Origin: Clostridiales bacterium
GTDB lineage: Bacteria; Bacillota; Clostridia; Lachnospirales; Lachnospiraceae
Assembly: GCA_012839085.1 (NCBI GenBank)
Contig: DUNZ01000054.1
Span: 1-42,810, forward strand
Reading direction: 5' to 3'
DNA: 42,810 nt
The notes below the pieces were generated by a model. It saw nothing but the letters and a program-made list of their open reading frames with translations. It made no database searches and was not told the DNA's origin. Of this stretch, positions 1 to 8,682 are shown in pieces. Every line of letters begins with the position of its first letter. The stretch's first letter is position 1. Position numbers and translations under genes: made by a program.

Positions 1-126
1 AATATTCACTTCTGCTTCATAAGGACATTCTTCAAAATCAAGACATTCCTCTACTACTTTTTGGATGATTTCCTGATAATTAAACTCTAAACTTTCTTCT
101 GATTCATTTTCTATATGAATTGTCAT
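1..126 (-). CDS. ybeY: YbeY endoribonuclease, N-terminal part (cut by window edge)
   Basis: The minus strand from 126 to the window edge reads 42 open codons beginning MTIHIENESEES and continuing to the edge. This acidic start resembles the N-terminus of YbeY, the metal-dependent endoribonuclease used in 16S rRNA 3'-end maturation and ribosome quality control. The catalytic zinc-binding histidines would lie outside the window. A ribosome-binding site (AAAGGCGG) precedes the ATG. The gene follows the 7TM-HD gene by about 30 nt, and in Bacillus subtilis ybeY (yqfG) also follows yqfF, so gene order supports the call. Only the N-terminus is visible, so identity rests on this short stretch plus context. 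Confidence 0.8.
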   Translation of the reverse strand, partial: MTIHIENESEESLEFNYQEIIQKVVEECLDFEECPYEAEVNI

Positions 127-157
127 TTTAATAACCGCCTTTATCCACTAGTTTTTC

Positions 158-1489
158 TTAATTTCTATCTGAAAATTCTTCAATATAAAATGCTTTTAGT
201 TCCTTAAAATCCTTAACGGATAATCCGGCATCATCAAAGGTTCCCTTATCCATTCTCATTTGGAAAATATTATCGATGATTTTATTGGTTGGATATTTGG
301 AATCACCGGATTTTTCTATGTATTCTATGGTTGATACCACATTGTCCGATAGCATGACAATAGCAGCCTCCACAGAAGTGGGTTTGTCATATTTGATGTT
401 GTGTTGACGAAGGATTCCAATTAGTTTCTTGGGAAATTTATATTCTTCTGCAAGTTTTAGTCCTTCCTCAATATAATTGGGACCATTTATTTTACCAATT
501 TCATGATAAAGTCCCCCGGCCTTGGCAAGCATTTCATCTGCTCCAATTAACTTAGCTGCCCGGCTGGATAAATCGCCAATTTGCAATCCATGCTGATAAA
601 TGGTTAAAGAGAAATCCTTCAAGCGGGACAACAATTCATTGTCTTCCTTTAGCAATAATTCATAACTTGTCCTTGTATCTATGGCATATGGAGCTTCTTC
701 CATATTGCTCCTATCATCCTCTATTTCACTTATAACAAGAGTATCACCAGATACAGCTGCTTCTCTATTGAAATTCATGGTTTCCAAGCTTTGATTATCT
801 TTGTAAATATATTTTCTAACCATGTGATAAATCAAAGTAGCCATGACAAGTACAATAAAAACACTGAAAAATGATATAAGATAGTTATTGCCTGTTTCAG
901 TGGAGAACAGAAAATTATTGATAACAAAGGATAACGTTATATGTGTAGACAAAACAATAATGGATGCGTAAATCATAGTATCTTTCTTACATAAAGAAGT
1001 AGATAAAAAGCAGATCAAGGCACCCAGGATTAAAAACAAGATTAAAAATTCTGGGCGTAAGGATCGATATATGCTGAGTATAAAGGAAAAATTAAAATGG
1101 AGCAACAATCCTAATTTATTATCAATCAGCATGGATACAATCAATCCACCAAGCATCCATAATAAAATATCTTGTCTCGGAAACAATACCAGGAAAAGAA
1201 GAGATATTAGGTAACTGATTCCTATGATAGCTTCGGATGATTTTCTATAAAGAATATGATCCTTATTCCAGCGAATATAAAATACCGTGGATGAAGTTAA
1301 AATAAAGGTCAGAATACCTATCTTTATAATATCAACTACATGAATATGATGGATTATTCCTGGAAGGATCATGATAACCATAGAAAAAATTGGTAAGCCA
1401 TTTAAGAGAACTTGGTGATACCATCTTGTGTTTTTGGTTTCTACAGTTGTAGAAGGTGTTGTATGCACGGAGTTACCGTGATCCATCAT
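158..1489 (-). CDS. 7TM-HD family membrane protein (PgpH/YqfF-like) with altered HD motif
   Basis: The protein is about 443 aa. Several hydrophobic segments fill roughly residues 30-225, followed by a cytoplasmic HD-type domain (about 285-435). PgpH/YqfF proteins hydrolyse cyclic di-AMP, and gene order (phoH upstream, ybeY downstream) matches yqfF. Two things differ from the canonical family. The large extracellular N-terminal domain (family length near 700 aa) is absent. The active site reads H300, then YHEIGK (H329-E330) where HD is expected, and RQHN (H363-N364) where a His-His pair is usual. SEAAIVMLSD-like residues near 375-382 are retained. I chose the ATG at 1489, which lies just after the phoH stop and has AAGGCAGG upstream; an ATG at 1507 would overlap phoH and has a poor ribosome-binding site. 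Catalytic activity is uncertain. Confidence 0.82.
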   Translation of the reverse strand: MMDHGNSVHTTPSTTVETKNTRWYHQVLLNGLPIFSMVIMILPGIIHHIHVVDIIKIGILTFILTSSTVFYIRWNKDHILYRKSSEAIIGISYLISLLFLVLFPRQDILLWMLGGLIVSMLIDNKLGLLLHFNFSFILSIYRSLRPEFLILFLILGALICFLSTSLCKKDTMIYASIIVLSTHITLSFVINNFLFSTETGNNYLISFFSVFIVLVMATLIYHMVRKYIYKDNQSLETMNFNREAAVSGDTLVISEIEDDRSNMEEAPYAIDTRTSYELLLKEDNELLSRLKDFSLTIYQHGLQIGDLSSRAAKLIGADEMLAKAGGLYHEIGKINGPNYIEEGLKLAEEYKFPKKLIGILRQHNIKYDKPTSVEAAIVMLSDNVVSTIEYIEKSGDSKYPTNKIIDNIFQMRMDKGTFDDAGLSVKDFKELKAFYIEEFSDRN

Positions 1490-1493
1490 TCTT

Positions 1494-2549
1494 TTACCTG
1501 CCTTCATAACGATTACTCTTGATCCTTTCAGATTTTAAATTCATTTTACGAAGCTTGATTTTAGTTTGCTCGGATTTTTTAGTACTTCGTCTTTGCATTT
1601 CCTCGTATGAATCATAGGCTTTTACAATTTTTTGAACCAAAGGATGTCTTACAACATCCTGGCTGGTTAAATAGGAAAATCCGATATCATCGATTTTATT
1701 GAGTACTTTTAAGGCAATATCCAGCCCTGATTTTGTTCCTGTTGGTAGATCCTTTTGGGTCAAGTCTCCTGTGATGATTACTTTGGAACCAAAACCAATT
1801 CTAGTTAGGAACATTTTCATCTGGGCAGGAGTTGTATTTTGAGCCTCATCCAATATGATAAAGGCATTATCCAAGGTTCTACCTCTCATGTAAGCAAGAG
1901 GAGCCACCTCGATCAATCCCTTTTCTGTGTTCTTTATATAGGCATCCGGTCCCATAATCTGATATAGGGCATCATAAAGGGGTCTTAAATAGGGGTCCAC
2001 CTTACTCTGTAAATCCCCTGGTAAAAAACCTAGCTTCTCTCCCGCTTCTATGGCAGGTCGAGTTAATATAATACGACTTACTTCGTCGTTTTTAAATGCA
2101 GTAATCCCCATGGCCATGGCTAAATAAGTTTTACCAGTACCTGCGGGGCCAATACCAAACACGATCATTTTTTTACGAATCATGTCAACATAAGATTTTT
2201 GACCTACTGTTTTTGGTTTGATTGGTTTTCCATTAATGGTATGACAAATTAAATCCTTGTCAATTTCTACAATTTCGCTTTCTCTATTATCCAAACTTAA
2301 ATGTATGGCATAATTAACACTTTGCTCGGTTATGGTATTGCCTCTTTTTGACAACTCTAACAGCTGCATAAATACATTCTTTGCTTTTGATACATTATCT
2401 CCAGAACCAATTACCTTGATTTCATCATTTCTTGCAATGATGGTTACATTTAATGTTTTCTCTATTATTTTAACAAATGCATCAAATTGGCCAAAAATAT
2501 TTCTTTCATGATCGGCAGGTATGTCAATTATTGTCTCCATTATGCTCAT
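1494..2549 (-). CDS. phoH: PhoH-like ATPase
   Basis: A P-loop ATPase of the PhoH family (351 aa with this start). An N-terminal KH-like region (about residues 5-75) leads into the PhoH domain with Walker A GPAGTGKT at 134-141 and Walker B ILDEAQN near 232-238. TGDLTQKDLP and RHPLVQKIVKAYD are further family-typical motifs. The cellular role is not settled; its place between yqfD and ybeY links it to RNA or ribosome metabolism. The start at 2549 has GGAGG about 13 nt upstream and begins MSIMETIIDIPADHE, matching the family. It overlaps the end of yqfD by 26 nt, suggesting translational coupling. Another ATG at 2540 is possible; one at 2615 would extend far into yqfD. The C-terminus is a lysine/arginine-rich tail. 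Confidence 0.93.
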   Translation of the reverse strand: MSIMETIIDIPADHERNIFGQFDAFVKIIEKTLNVTIIARNDEIKVIGSGDNVSKAKNVFMQLLELSKRGNTITEQSVNYAIHLSLDNRESEIVEIDKDLICHTINGKPIKPKTVGQKSYVDMIRKKMIVFGIGPAGTGKTYLAMAMGITAFKNDEVSRIILTRPAIEAGEKLGFLPGDLQSKVDPYLRPLYDALYQIMGPDAYIKNTEKGLIEVAPLAYMRGRTLDNAFIILDEAQNTTPAQMKMFLTRIGFGSKVIITGDLTQKDLPTGTKSGLDIALKVLNKIDDIGFSYLTSQDVVRHPLVQKIVKAYDSYEEMQRRSTKKSEQTKIKLRKMNLKSERIKSNRYEGR

Positions 2550-3765
2550 CGGTTTGTTCGATCCTCCACTCGCTTTCCTGTATCGTTTTATATTCCCAAG
2601 CAGGTTCCTCAACAATAATTCTTCCCTGAGTGATACAGGAGTTATTCTCTATCGTTATTGTTACATTATTTTCAAGTATCAAAACTCCATTTTCATTCAA
2701 TTGATCAAAATAACGTTTTAATTTTTCTTTTGCTATGGAAATGGCTTCCTCCTGGGAATAGCTTCTTTTTTGTTCGATATATTCTCGAATGGTTACGGTT
2801 CCATAGCGAAAAGGAAGGTAATAACTATCCGTAATATGGAAAGTATTTTCATTATCGATTATATCATATTTATCATAGCGAATACTAGGTTTATATAAAA
2901 ATATTTTTTCCCTTCCCAAGGTCATATAATAGCGGGTAATCTGATCTCCCGTATAGATTTTTTTAATATAATCCATGGAGAAAACATCCTTATAATCATA
3001 ATAGGATTTACAAAGAATTTCTGCATCGGCAATCACAGGTTTTAAGTCCAAAATTTCATCAAAATCACTTTTAATGGTAAGAATTCCAGAAACAAGTATA
3101 TCCCCTTTTTTCACCACATCTCCTACTTTCACCATAGGAGTTCCACTACTGGTAACCATACGTCGAATGATGGCATCTTTGGTAGCAACAATATGGCTAG
3201 GAGCTCTCGCTATGATAGCAGGTGCTGGCATACTGGTTTCTGTTATTTTAATATTGAGCCTTGTACCTTTTATTTCAGCGGAAACCCAACCGATATCTTT
3301 GTATTCCAATCGAATCCTTTCTTCGATTTCCTGACAATTCACCTTCTTTTTTTTGATACCGGTATAGATTTGGTTTTGATTAAGGAATTTTAACATGGCT
3401 TCCGGAGTATATTTTGAACCTCCATAAACATTAATATCCCAGATATATAAAGACATTATGTATAGTAAGACGGCACAGAGGATGACTCCTATTAAAAATC
3501 CTTTTCTTTTTCGATATCGATGGGAATAGAAAGGGAAACCATGCTTTTTTACAATACGAGGAACCAAGTGAGTCTTTCTTACAATCGGTTTTAATTTTTT
3601 GAAATTTTTAATGGATATATTGAATTCATAATTCTGATCAATCCGTCTTAAATTCCAGATAAATATTTTTTTGTTACAACATAGATTAATAAACCGTTCC
3701 GGTGAAGTACCCTGTATACGTATTGTTAAATATCCACGAAACCAGTTTATCAGTTTTCTTAACAT
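2524..3765 (-). CDS. yqfD: Sporulation membrane protein YqfD
   Basis: A protein of 413 aa with a basic cytoplasmic N-terminus (1-88), one transmembrane segment (about 90-109) and a large external domain, the architecture of the YqfD family. In Bacillus, yqfD is expressed in the mother cell under sigma-E, and the family is found among spore formers. The start MLRKLINWFRGYL has a perfect GGAGG ribosome-binding site 7 nt upstream. The gene lies 31 nt after yqfC and overlaps phoH at its 3' end, as in other Firmicutes. Biochemical function is unknown; the family assignment is strong. Confidence 0.9.
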   Translation of the reverse strand: MLRKLINWFRGYLTIRIQGTSPERFINLCCNKKIFIWNLRRIDQNYEFNISIKNFKKLKPIVRKTHLVPRIVKKHGFPFYSHRYRKRKGFLIGVILCAVLLYIMSLYIWDINVYGGSKYTPEAMLKFLNQNQIYTGIKKKKVNCQEIEERIRLEYKDIGWVSAEIKGTRLNIKITETSMPAPAIIARAPSHIVATKDAIIRRMVTSSGTPMVKVGDVVKKGDILVSGILTIKSDFDEILDLKPVIADAEILCKSYYDYKDVFSMDYIKKIYTGDQITRYYMTLGREKIFLYKPSIRYDKYDIIDNENTFHITDSYYLPFRYGTVTIREYIEQKRSYSQEEAISIAKEKLKRYFDQLNENGVLILENNVTITIENNSCITQGRIIVEEPAWEYKTIQESEWRIEQTDEHNGDNN

Positions 3766-3796
3766 CTCTTAACCTCCAAAGGTATCAGTATATCCA

Positions 3797-4162
3797 TCAT
3801 TGGTAATAGATTGCATGGATAAATCCAGTGATTCGCATTTCGTCTTCCGTGAAATAAAGAATATTCAATTCTTTCCCCTCAATACAAATTCTACAGGCTT
3901 TTGTTTGTACCTTAATGAAATCTCCATTATATTCAATAATTCCTTTGTAATTTTCCAAACAGATTTCGTTACGCCCTGTTGCGGTGATGATGGGTGCTCC
4001 TGCTATTACATCGGCTGGTAAATGTAGATGTTCAGATAGTTCTTCCAGATAGGATCGTCTTTGATAAGAATTTATTTTAGTTTTTGATTCTATTTCTTTA
4101 TAGAGATGTTTCATAGATTCTTTTTTGAACTTCTTGTGGGTTGATTTAATCTTGCCTTTCAT
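3797..4162 (-). CDS. yqfC: Sporulation protein YqfC
   Basis: A small basic protein of 121 aa. The central and C-terminal part (SYLEELSEHLHLPADVIAG, then a small beta-rich domain ending MRITGFIHAIYY) fits the YqfC/YabP family. It has an unusually long lysine-rich N-terminal extension of about 25 residues (MKGKIKSTHKKFKKES). It opens the unit yqfC-yqfD-phoH. A GGGGG ribosome-binding site lies 5 nt before the ATG. Sporulation expression is expected from Bacillus, but I could not identify a convincing sigma-E promoter in the short gap upstream (4163-4254). An internal ATG at residue 17 would give a length closer to the family norm. Confidence 0.85.
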   Translation of the reverse strand: MKGKIKSTHKKFKKESMKHLYKEIESKTKINSYQRRSYLEELSEHLHLPADVIAGAPIITATGRNEICLENYKGIIEYNGDFIKVQTKACRICIEGKELNILYFTEDEMRITGFIHAIYYQ

Positions 4163-4254
4163 TACTGCCCCCTTAACATCAGTAGGTACTGTTAATAATA
4201 TATGAATTTTTCAGCATTTGTAGACTAAAGGGGACAATGTTTTCCTATTAGAAT

Positions 4255-4285
4255 GCAAAAAACTTCCAATGAAATCATTGGAAGT
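4255..4285 (-). terminator. Rho-independent terminator of rpsU
   Basis: A perfect 10-bp inverted repeat (ACTTCCAATG at 4262-4271 and its complement at 4276-4285) with a 4-nt loop. On the minus strand it is followed by a run of T (4262-4257). It sits 12 nt after the rpsU stop and separates rpsU from the yqfC unit. The plus-strand side also has a short T-rich stretch. Confidence 0.9.
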
Positions 4286-4296
4286 CCTTTTTATTA

Positions 4297-4470
4297 TTAA
4301 TATTTACGTTTTCTAGCCGCCTCAGACTTTTTCTTACGTCTTACACTTGGCTTTTCATAATGCTCCCTCTTACGGATCTCTTGTTGGATACCGGCTTTCG
4401 CGCAGTTTCTTTTAAATCTGCGGAGAGCACTGTCTAAAGTCTCATTATCTTTTACAATAACATTTGACAT
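4297..4470 (-). CDS. rpsU: 30S ribosomal protein S21
   Basis: A short open frame of 57 codons reading [20 protein letters not shown] and ending SEAARKRKY. This is the complete small basic protein bS21 of the 30S subunit, with the typical central [16 protein letters not shown] segment. It has its own promoter (4551-4578), a leader hairpin before a strong GGAGGGAGG ribosome-binding region, and its own terminator, so it is probably a single-gene transcript between alaS and yqfC. In Bacillus rpsU is also near yqfC. Confidence 0.97.
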   Translation of the reverse strand: MSNVIVKDNETLDSALRRFKRNCAKAGIQQEIRKREHYEKPSVRRKKKSEAARKRKY

Positions 4471-4492
4471 AGTCTCACACCTAACCTCCCTC

Positions 4493-4519
4493 CAGTTGTG
4501 TATTGTGCCTATACAACTG
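4493..4519 (-). promoter_or_regulatory. Leader hairpin upstream of the rpsU ribosome-binding site
   Basis: Inverted repeat with 10-bp arms (CAGTTGTGTA at 4493-4502, TATACAACTG at 4510-4519; one wobble or mismatch) and a 7-nt loop. It lies in the 5' UTR directly before the GGAGGGAGG sequence. Position suggests an effect on translation or stability of the S21 message. No partner protein or ligand can be named. Confidence 0.5.
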
Positions 4520-4550
4520 TTTGGGTATTTATTTGAATAGCACTATAAAG

Positions 4551-4578
4551 ATTATAGCATATTTTTCATTTTCGTCAA
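4551..4578 (-). promoter_or_regulatory. Sigma-A-type promoter of rpsU
   Basis: On the minus strand, TTGACG (4573-4578), a 16-bp spacer, then TATAAT (4551-4556) preceded by TGC, an extended -10. It lies between the alaS stop and rpsU, showing that rpsU is transcribed independently of alaS. Confidence 0.85.
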
Positions 4579-4596
4579 CAGTTTTTCGGCCTATAT

Positions 4597-7248
4597 TTAC
4601 TTACACAATTGAGTGGTAAGTACTTCTTTTGCTTTAGCAATGGCGGAATCGATACCCTGTGGATTTTTACCACCGGCTTGCGCCATGTTAGGACGACCAC
4701 CACCGCCTCCCCCTACTAGGGTAGCTAATTCTTTGATAATGTTACCTGCATGGGCTCCTTTTTTAACCACTTCATCGGTAACCATAGCCAAAAGACTTAC
4801 CTTGTCTGGAGCCGTTGCAGATGCAAGGATTACAACACCTTCACCCAGATTATCCTTTAATTGATCACCAAGGTTACGAAGGCCATTCATATCTAGCTCA
4901 GGAACCTTTGCTGCTAATAGTTTTACACCATTGATATCAACAACCTGATCTAGGATATCTCCTAGAGAATTCTTAGCTAATTTACTCTTTAGCTTTTCAT
5001 TTTCAGAGCGAAGAGTTTTGATTTCCTCAATATAAGCTTCAATTTTACTTACCAGCATAGAAGGTTCAGCTTTTGCTGCTTTAGCCACATTTTCTAACTG
5101 CTCTTCTATCTTTTTATAATATGCAAATACAGCGTTACCAGTTAATGCTTCAATTCTTCTAACACCAGCAGCAATTCCTGTTTCGGAAAGAATTTTGAAG
5201 ACTAGGATAGAACCTGTTTGATCCACATGGGTACCACCACAAAGTTCTTTACTATAGTCGCCCATCATTACGACACGGACTTGATCGGAATATTTCTCCC
5301 CGAATAATGCCATGGCGCCTTCTTTTTTAGCATCTTCTATATTCATTATTTTTGTATCAACGGTTAGATTTTTAGCTATTTGTTCATTTACCAAATCTTC
5401 TACACGGCTGATTTCTTCCGCTGTTAAAGCAGAAAAATGAGTAAAGTCAAAACGTAAGTAATCCTTTGAAACTAAAGATCCTGCCTGCTCTACATGGGAG
5501 CCTAAGACAGTTCTTAAAGCCTTTTGTAAAAGATGGGTTGCACTATGGTTCTTGGCTGTATCATTTCTTTGTTGTTCATTTACTTGTAAATCGACTTGGT
5601 CACCAATCTTGAAAATACCCTTGGTGACTTTTCCAACATGAGCTATCTTACCACCTAGTAACTTGATGGTATCTTCTACTACAAATTCAGAATCCTTGGT
5701 AGTGATTACACCAGTATCTGCCTCTTGACCACCGCTAGTAGCATAGAAAGGTGTCTCCTTAACTATAATAGTACCCTTCTGTCCAAGAAGTAATTCATCA
5801 ACCAATTCCTCTTCCGTAGTTAATACGCTTATTTGGGAACTATGTGAAAGTTTTTCATATCCAACAAATTCAGAGCTTATACTAGGATCAATCTGATCAT
5901 AAACAGTTTCATCAGCACCCATATAATTGGTGGTTCCTCGAGCGCTTCTGGCTGTTTTTCTCTGAATTTCCATTGCATTTTTGAAGCCTTCTTCATCGAT
6001 TTCGTATCCCTTTTCGTCCAAAATTTCTTTGGTTAAGTCTTTAGGGAAACCATAGGTATCGTAAAGTTTAAACACATTTTCACCGGAAAGAACCTTAGCC
6101 TTCTTCTGTTCCATTTTCTTTTCCATCTCTGCTAAGATGCTAAGTCCCTGGTCAATGGTTTTACTGAATTTTTCTTCTTCAATGGTAAGAAGTTTTAAAA
6201 TATATTCTTTCTTCTCTTCTAACTCTGGATATCCATCCTTGGATTCCGCAATGACAACCTTGGATAATTCAGCCATAAAATTACCCTGAATTCCAAGAAG
6301 TCTTCCATGTCTTGCAGCACCTCGAAGCAAACGACGGAATACATAACCCCTACCCTCATTGGAAGGAATTACTCCATCGGAAGCCATAAAGGTAACAGAA
6401 CGAATATGATCTGTGATTTTACGGATGGAAACATCCTTCTTTTCATCCACTTGATAGGAGGTATTGGCCAATTCACATACCTTATCACGGATGGCTTTTA
6501 TGGTATCAACATCAAAAATAGAACTTACGTCTTGTACGATGGTAGCAAGACGTTCCAAGCCCATACCAGTATCAATGTTTTTATTTTCTAATTCTTCGTA
6601 ATTGCCCTTTCCATCTCCATTGAACTGGGTAAATACATTGTTCCAAACCTCAATGAAACGATCGCATTCGCAACCAACCCGACAATCTTCACTACCACAA
6701 CCATATTTTTCACCACGGTCATAGTAAATCTCAGAACAAGGTCCGCAAGGGCCAGCGCCGTGCTCCCAGAAATTATCCTCCTTACCAAAACGATAAATCC
6801 GGTCTGCAGAAACGCCAATCTTTTTATTCCATATTTCAAAAGCTTCATCATCTTCCTCATAAACGGAAGGATAAAGACGGTTTTTATCAAGACCAACTAC
6901 TTCGGTTAAAAACTCCCAAGACCAAGCAATGGCTTCTTCTTTAAAATAATCTCCAAAGGAGAAATTACCAAGCATTTCAAAAAATGTACCATGTCTCGCT
7001 GTCTTACCAACATTTTCAATATCAGGAGTTCGGATACATTTTTGACAGGTTGCTATTCTTTTCCTTGGGGGAATTTCTTGTCCTGTAAAATATGGCTTTA
7101 AAGGTGCCATACCTGAATTAATTAACAATAAGCTTTTGTCATTATGGGGTATTAATGGAAAACTGTTTAGTATGAGATGTCCTTTACTTTCGAAGAAATC
7201 AAGAAACATCTTTCTGAGTTCATTTACGCCATAAGCTTTCACTATCAT
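4597..7248 (-). CDS. alaS: Alanyl-tRNA synthetase
   Basis: Charges tRNA-Ala with alanine. Full family length (883 aa). The class II catalytic domain covers about 1-250 with GTFFEMLGNFSFGDYF (88-103) and a cysteine cluster (C184, C189, C193, C195) common in clostridial enzymes. The tRNA-recognition region lies at about 250-460. The editing domain carries HSATH (568-572) and CGGTH (670-674). The C-terminal oligomerisation domain ends in a glycine-rich GGGGGGRPNMAQAGG segment. A GGAGG ribosome-binding site lies 4 nt before the ATG. The upstream gap is only about 100 nt and has no T-box motif, so control by uncharged tRNA-Ala is not visible. I saw no clear promoter; read-through from the his operon is possible. 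Confidence 0.98.
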   Translation of the reverse strand: MIVKAYGVNELRKMFLDFFESKGHLILNSFPLIPHNDKSLLLINSGMAPLKPYFTGQEIPPRKRIATCQKCIRTPDIENVGKTARHGTFFEMLGNFSFGDYFKEEAIAWSWEFLTEVVGLDKNRLYPSVYEEDDEAFEIWNKKIGVSADRIYRFGKEDNFWEHGAGPCGPCSEIYYDRGEKYGCGSEDCRVGCECDRFIEVWNNVFTQFNGDGKGNYEELENKNIDTGMGLERLATIVQDVSSIFDVDTIKAIRDKVCELANTSYQVDEKKDVSIRKITDHIRSVTFMASDGVIPSNEGRGYVFRRLLRGAARHGRLLGIQGNFMAELSKVVIAESKDGYPELEEKKEYILKLLTIEEEKFSKTIDQGLSILAEMEKKMEQKKAKVLSGENVFKLYDTYGFPKDLTKEILDEKGYEIDEEGFKNAMEIQRKTARSARGTTNYMGADETVYDQIDPSISSEFVGYEKLSHSSQISVLTTEEELVDELLLGQKGTIIVKETPFYATSGGQEADTGVITTKDSEFVVEDTIKLLGGKIAHVGKVTKGIFKIGDQVDLQVNEQQRNDTAKNHSATHLLQKALRTVLGSHVEQAGSLVSKDYLRFDFTHFSALTAEEISRVEDLVNEQIAKNLTVDTKIMNIEDAKKEGAMALFGEKYSDQVRVVMMGDYSKELCGGTHVDQTGSILVFKILSETGIAAGVRRIEALTGNAVFAYYKKIEEQLENVAKAAKAEPSMLVSKIEAYIEEIKTLRSENEKLKSKLAKNSLGDILDQVVDINGVKLLAAKVPELDMNGLRNLGDQLKDNLGEGVVILASATAPDKVSLLAMVTDEVVKKGAHAGNIIKELATLVGGGGGGRPNMAQAGGKNPQGIDSAIAKAKEVLTTQLCK

Positions 7249-7351
7249 CTGCCTCCAATTGTATAATATAATCGTTCATTTTATCCTTCGTAAAACAAGT
7301 GGTCTAACGAGAACATTTTATTATCTAGTCATTGAAATATCATCTAGACAT

Positions 7352-8662
7352 TTACTTTCTGTGTGCCAGTTCACGGGTAATATCATCCCAATCCAGACCA
7401 CATTCCACCATAAGTACCATCATATGATATAGAAAATCCGCGATTTCATATCGCAGTTCTTCTGAGCCAGGATTTTTTGCAGCAATAATAATCTCGGATG
7501 CTTCTTCACCACATTTTTTTAAGATTTTATCAATCCCTTTGTCAAACAAATAATTGGTATAAGAACCTTCTTTGGGATGTATTTTTCGATCCATAATCAC
7601 CTGATAGACATCCTGAAAAACAGAAAGAGGATCGGTATTATTATACTCCTTCTTTACCAATTCTGTAAAGAAACAACTATTACTACCGGTATGACAAGCT
7701 GGACCAGCTTTTGATACCTTGGCTAGGATGGTATCCTTATCACAATCTAGGCTTAGTTCCTTGACATATTGATAATTTCCAGAACTTTCACCCTTGATCC
7801 AGAGTTTGTCTCTACTTCTGGAATAATAGGTCATAACTCCAGTTTCAACAGTCTTATTATATGCCTCCTCATTCATATAAGCAAGCATTAAAACCTCACC
7901 GGTCTCATAATCCTGGGTAATCACTGGCAATAACCCTTGGGAATTCTTCTTAAATTCAGAAAAAGGAATCTTACTCTCATAAGTATTGACATGGATTCCT
8001 TTCATTTTTAAAGCATGTTTTGCCTTCATGATATCTTTATTATCGTAAAAATGACTTGCAATTCCCTTGAAATTACCTAAAGTTAATATTGGATGAAGAT
8101 CATTCCCAATCGGATGATCCCCGAGAATGACTGGGAGTGGTAGGTCAAGGATTAGGGGGAATGGTAAATCTTCGATAGAAGCTTTGTTAAAGCTAGAATC
8201 ATTTTTAACATTATTAAGATCAAAAGCTTTTATTAAAAGCATTCCAATGGAAGAATTTGATAGCAAGTCCTTGAGTTCTGATCCTTGATTGAAGTTATCA
8301 TCTGATCCATCAAGCTCCACAATAATTTTCTCAGAACCAAATCGTCCACTTGCTTCTTTTAGAAGTCTTTTATCTTCCAAAATCGAATATTTCACTACAA
8401 GAGCGCTAGCCCCTGTATATAGAGCTTTTTTAACATCCTCCAAGCGCTCCATATAACATCCTATGAAAAATGGGATATCTATTTTTTTAGAAAGCTCCTT
8501 TGCAAGAGATAAAAATTCTTCCCTAGACCCTTCATCTTTCGTATAATTATAGATGAAAAGCTCATCTGCTCCCCCATGGGAATAACTTAAGGCTAAGTCA
8601 ATAAGATTCCCTGGAATTTCCTCTTGGGCATTGATATAGGGGATGATTTTTTTAATAGACAT
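7352..8662 (-). CDS. hisIE: HisIE bifunctional enzyme with extra N-terminal HisF-like domain
   Basis: Carries phosphoribosyl-AMP cyclohydrolase and phosphoribosyl-ATP pyrophosphatase, steps 3 and 2 of histidine synthesis. The protein is 436 aa, about twice the usual HisIE. HisI covers about 232-340 with metal-binding DCDKD (306-310) and GPACHTG...SCF (320-331). HisE covers about 345-432 with [11 protein letters not shown]. The first 225 residues form a (beta/alpha)8-like domain aligning with His[16 protein letters not shown] matches the HisF start MLxKRIIxCLDVKDG, but the catalytic Asp11 position is N11; VELD near 115-118 resembles the second catalytic Asp. The HisF phosphate-binding glycines are not seen, so the domain is probably not an active cyclase. 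It is the last gene of hisZGDBA-IE, 20 nt after hisA, with an AGGAGG ribosome-binding site. Confidence 0.95.
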   Translation of the reverse strand: MSIKKIIPYINAQEEIPGNLIDLALSYSHGGADELFIYNYTKDEGSREEFLSLAKELSKKIDIPFFIGCYMERLEDVKKALYTGASALVVKYSILEDKRLLKEASGRFGSEKIIVELDGSDDNFNQGSELKDLLSNSSIGMLLIKAFDLNNVKNDSSFNKASIEDLPFPLILDLPLPVILGDHPIGNDLHPILTLGNFKGIASHFYDNKDIMKAKHALKMKGIHVNTYESKIPFSEFKKNSQGLLPVITQDYETGEVLMLAYMNEEAYNKTVETGVMTYYSRSRDKLWIKGESSGNYQYVKELSLDCDKDTILAKVSKAGPACHTGSNSCFFTELVKKEYNNTDPLSVFQDVYQVIMDRKIHPKEGSYTNYLFDKGIDKILKKCGEEASEIIIAAKNPGSEELRYEIADFLYHMMVLMVECGLDWDDITRELAHRK

Positions 8663-8682
8663 TCGATTACCTCCTGCATATA

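Noticed and set aside
4163-4254. Sigma-E promoter before yqfC (and sigma-E/G promoters before spoIIP and gpr)
   Set aside because: Some GAATATA or TCATATA-like words occur, but no pair of -35 and -10 elements with proper spacing was convincing.
7249-7351. T-box riboswitch before alaS
   Set aside because: The gap is only about 100 nt and lacks the conserved T-box sequence and a terminator/antiterminator pair.
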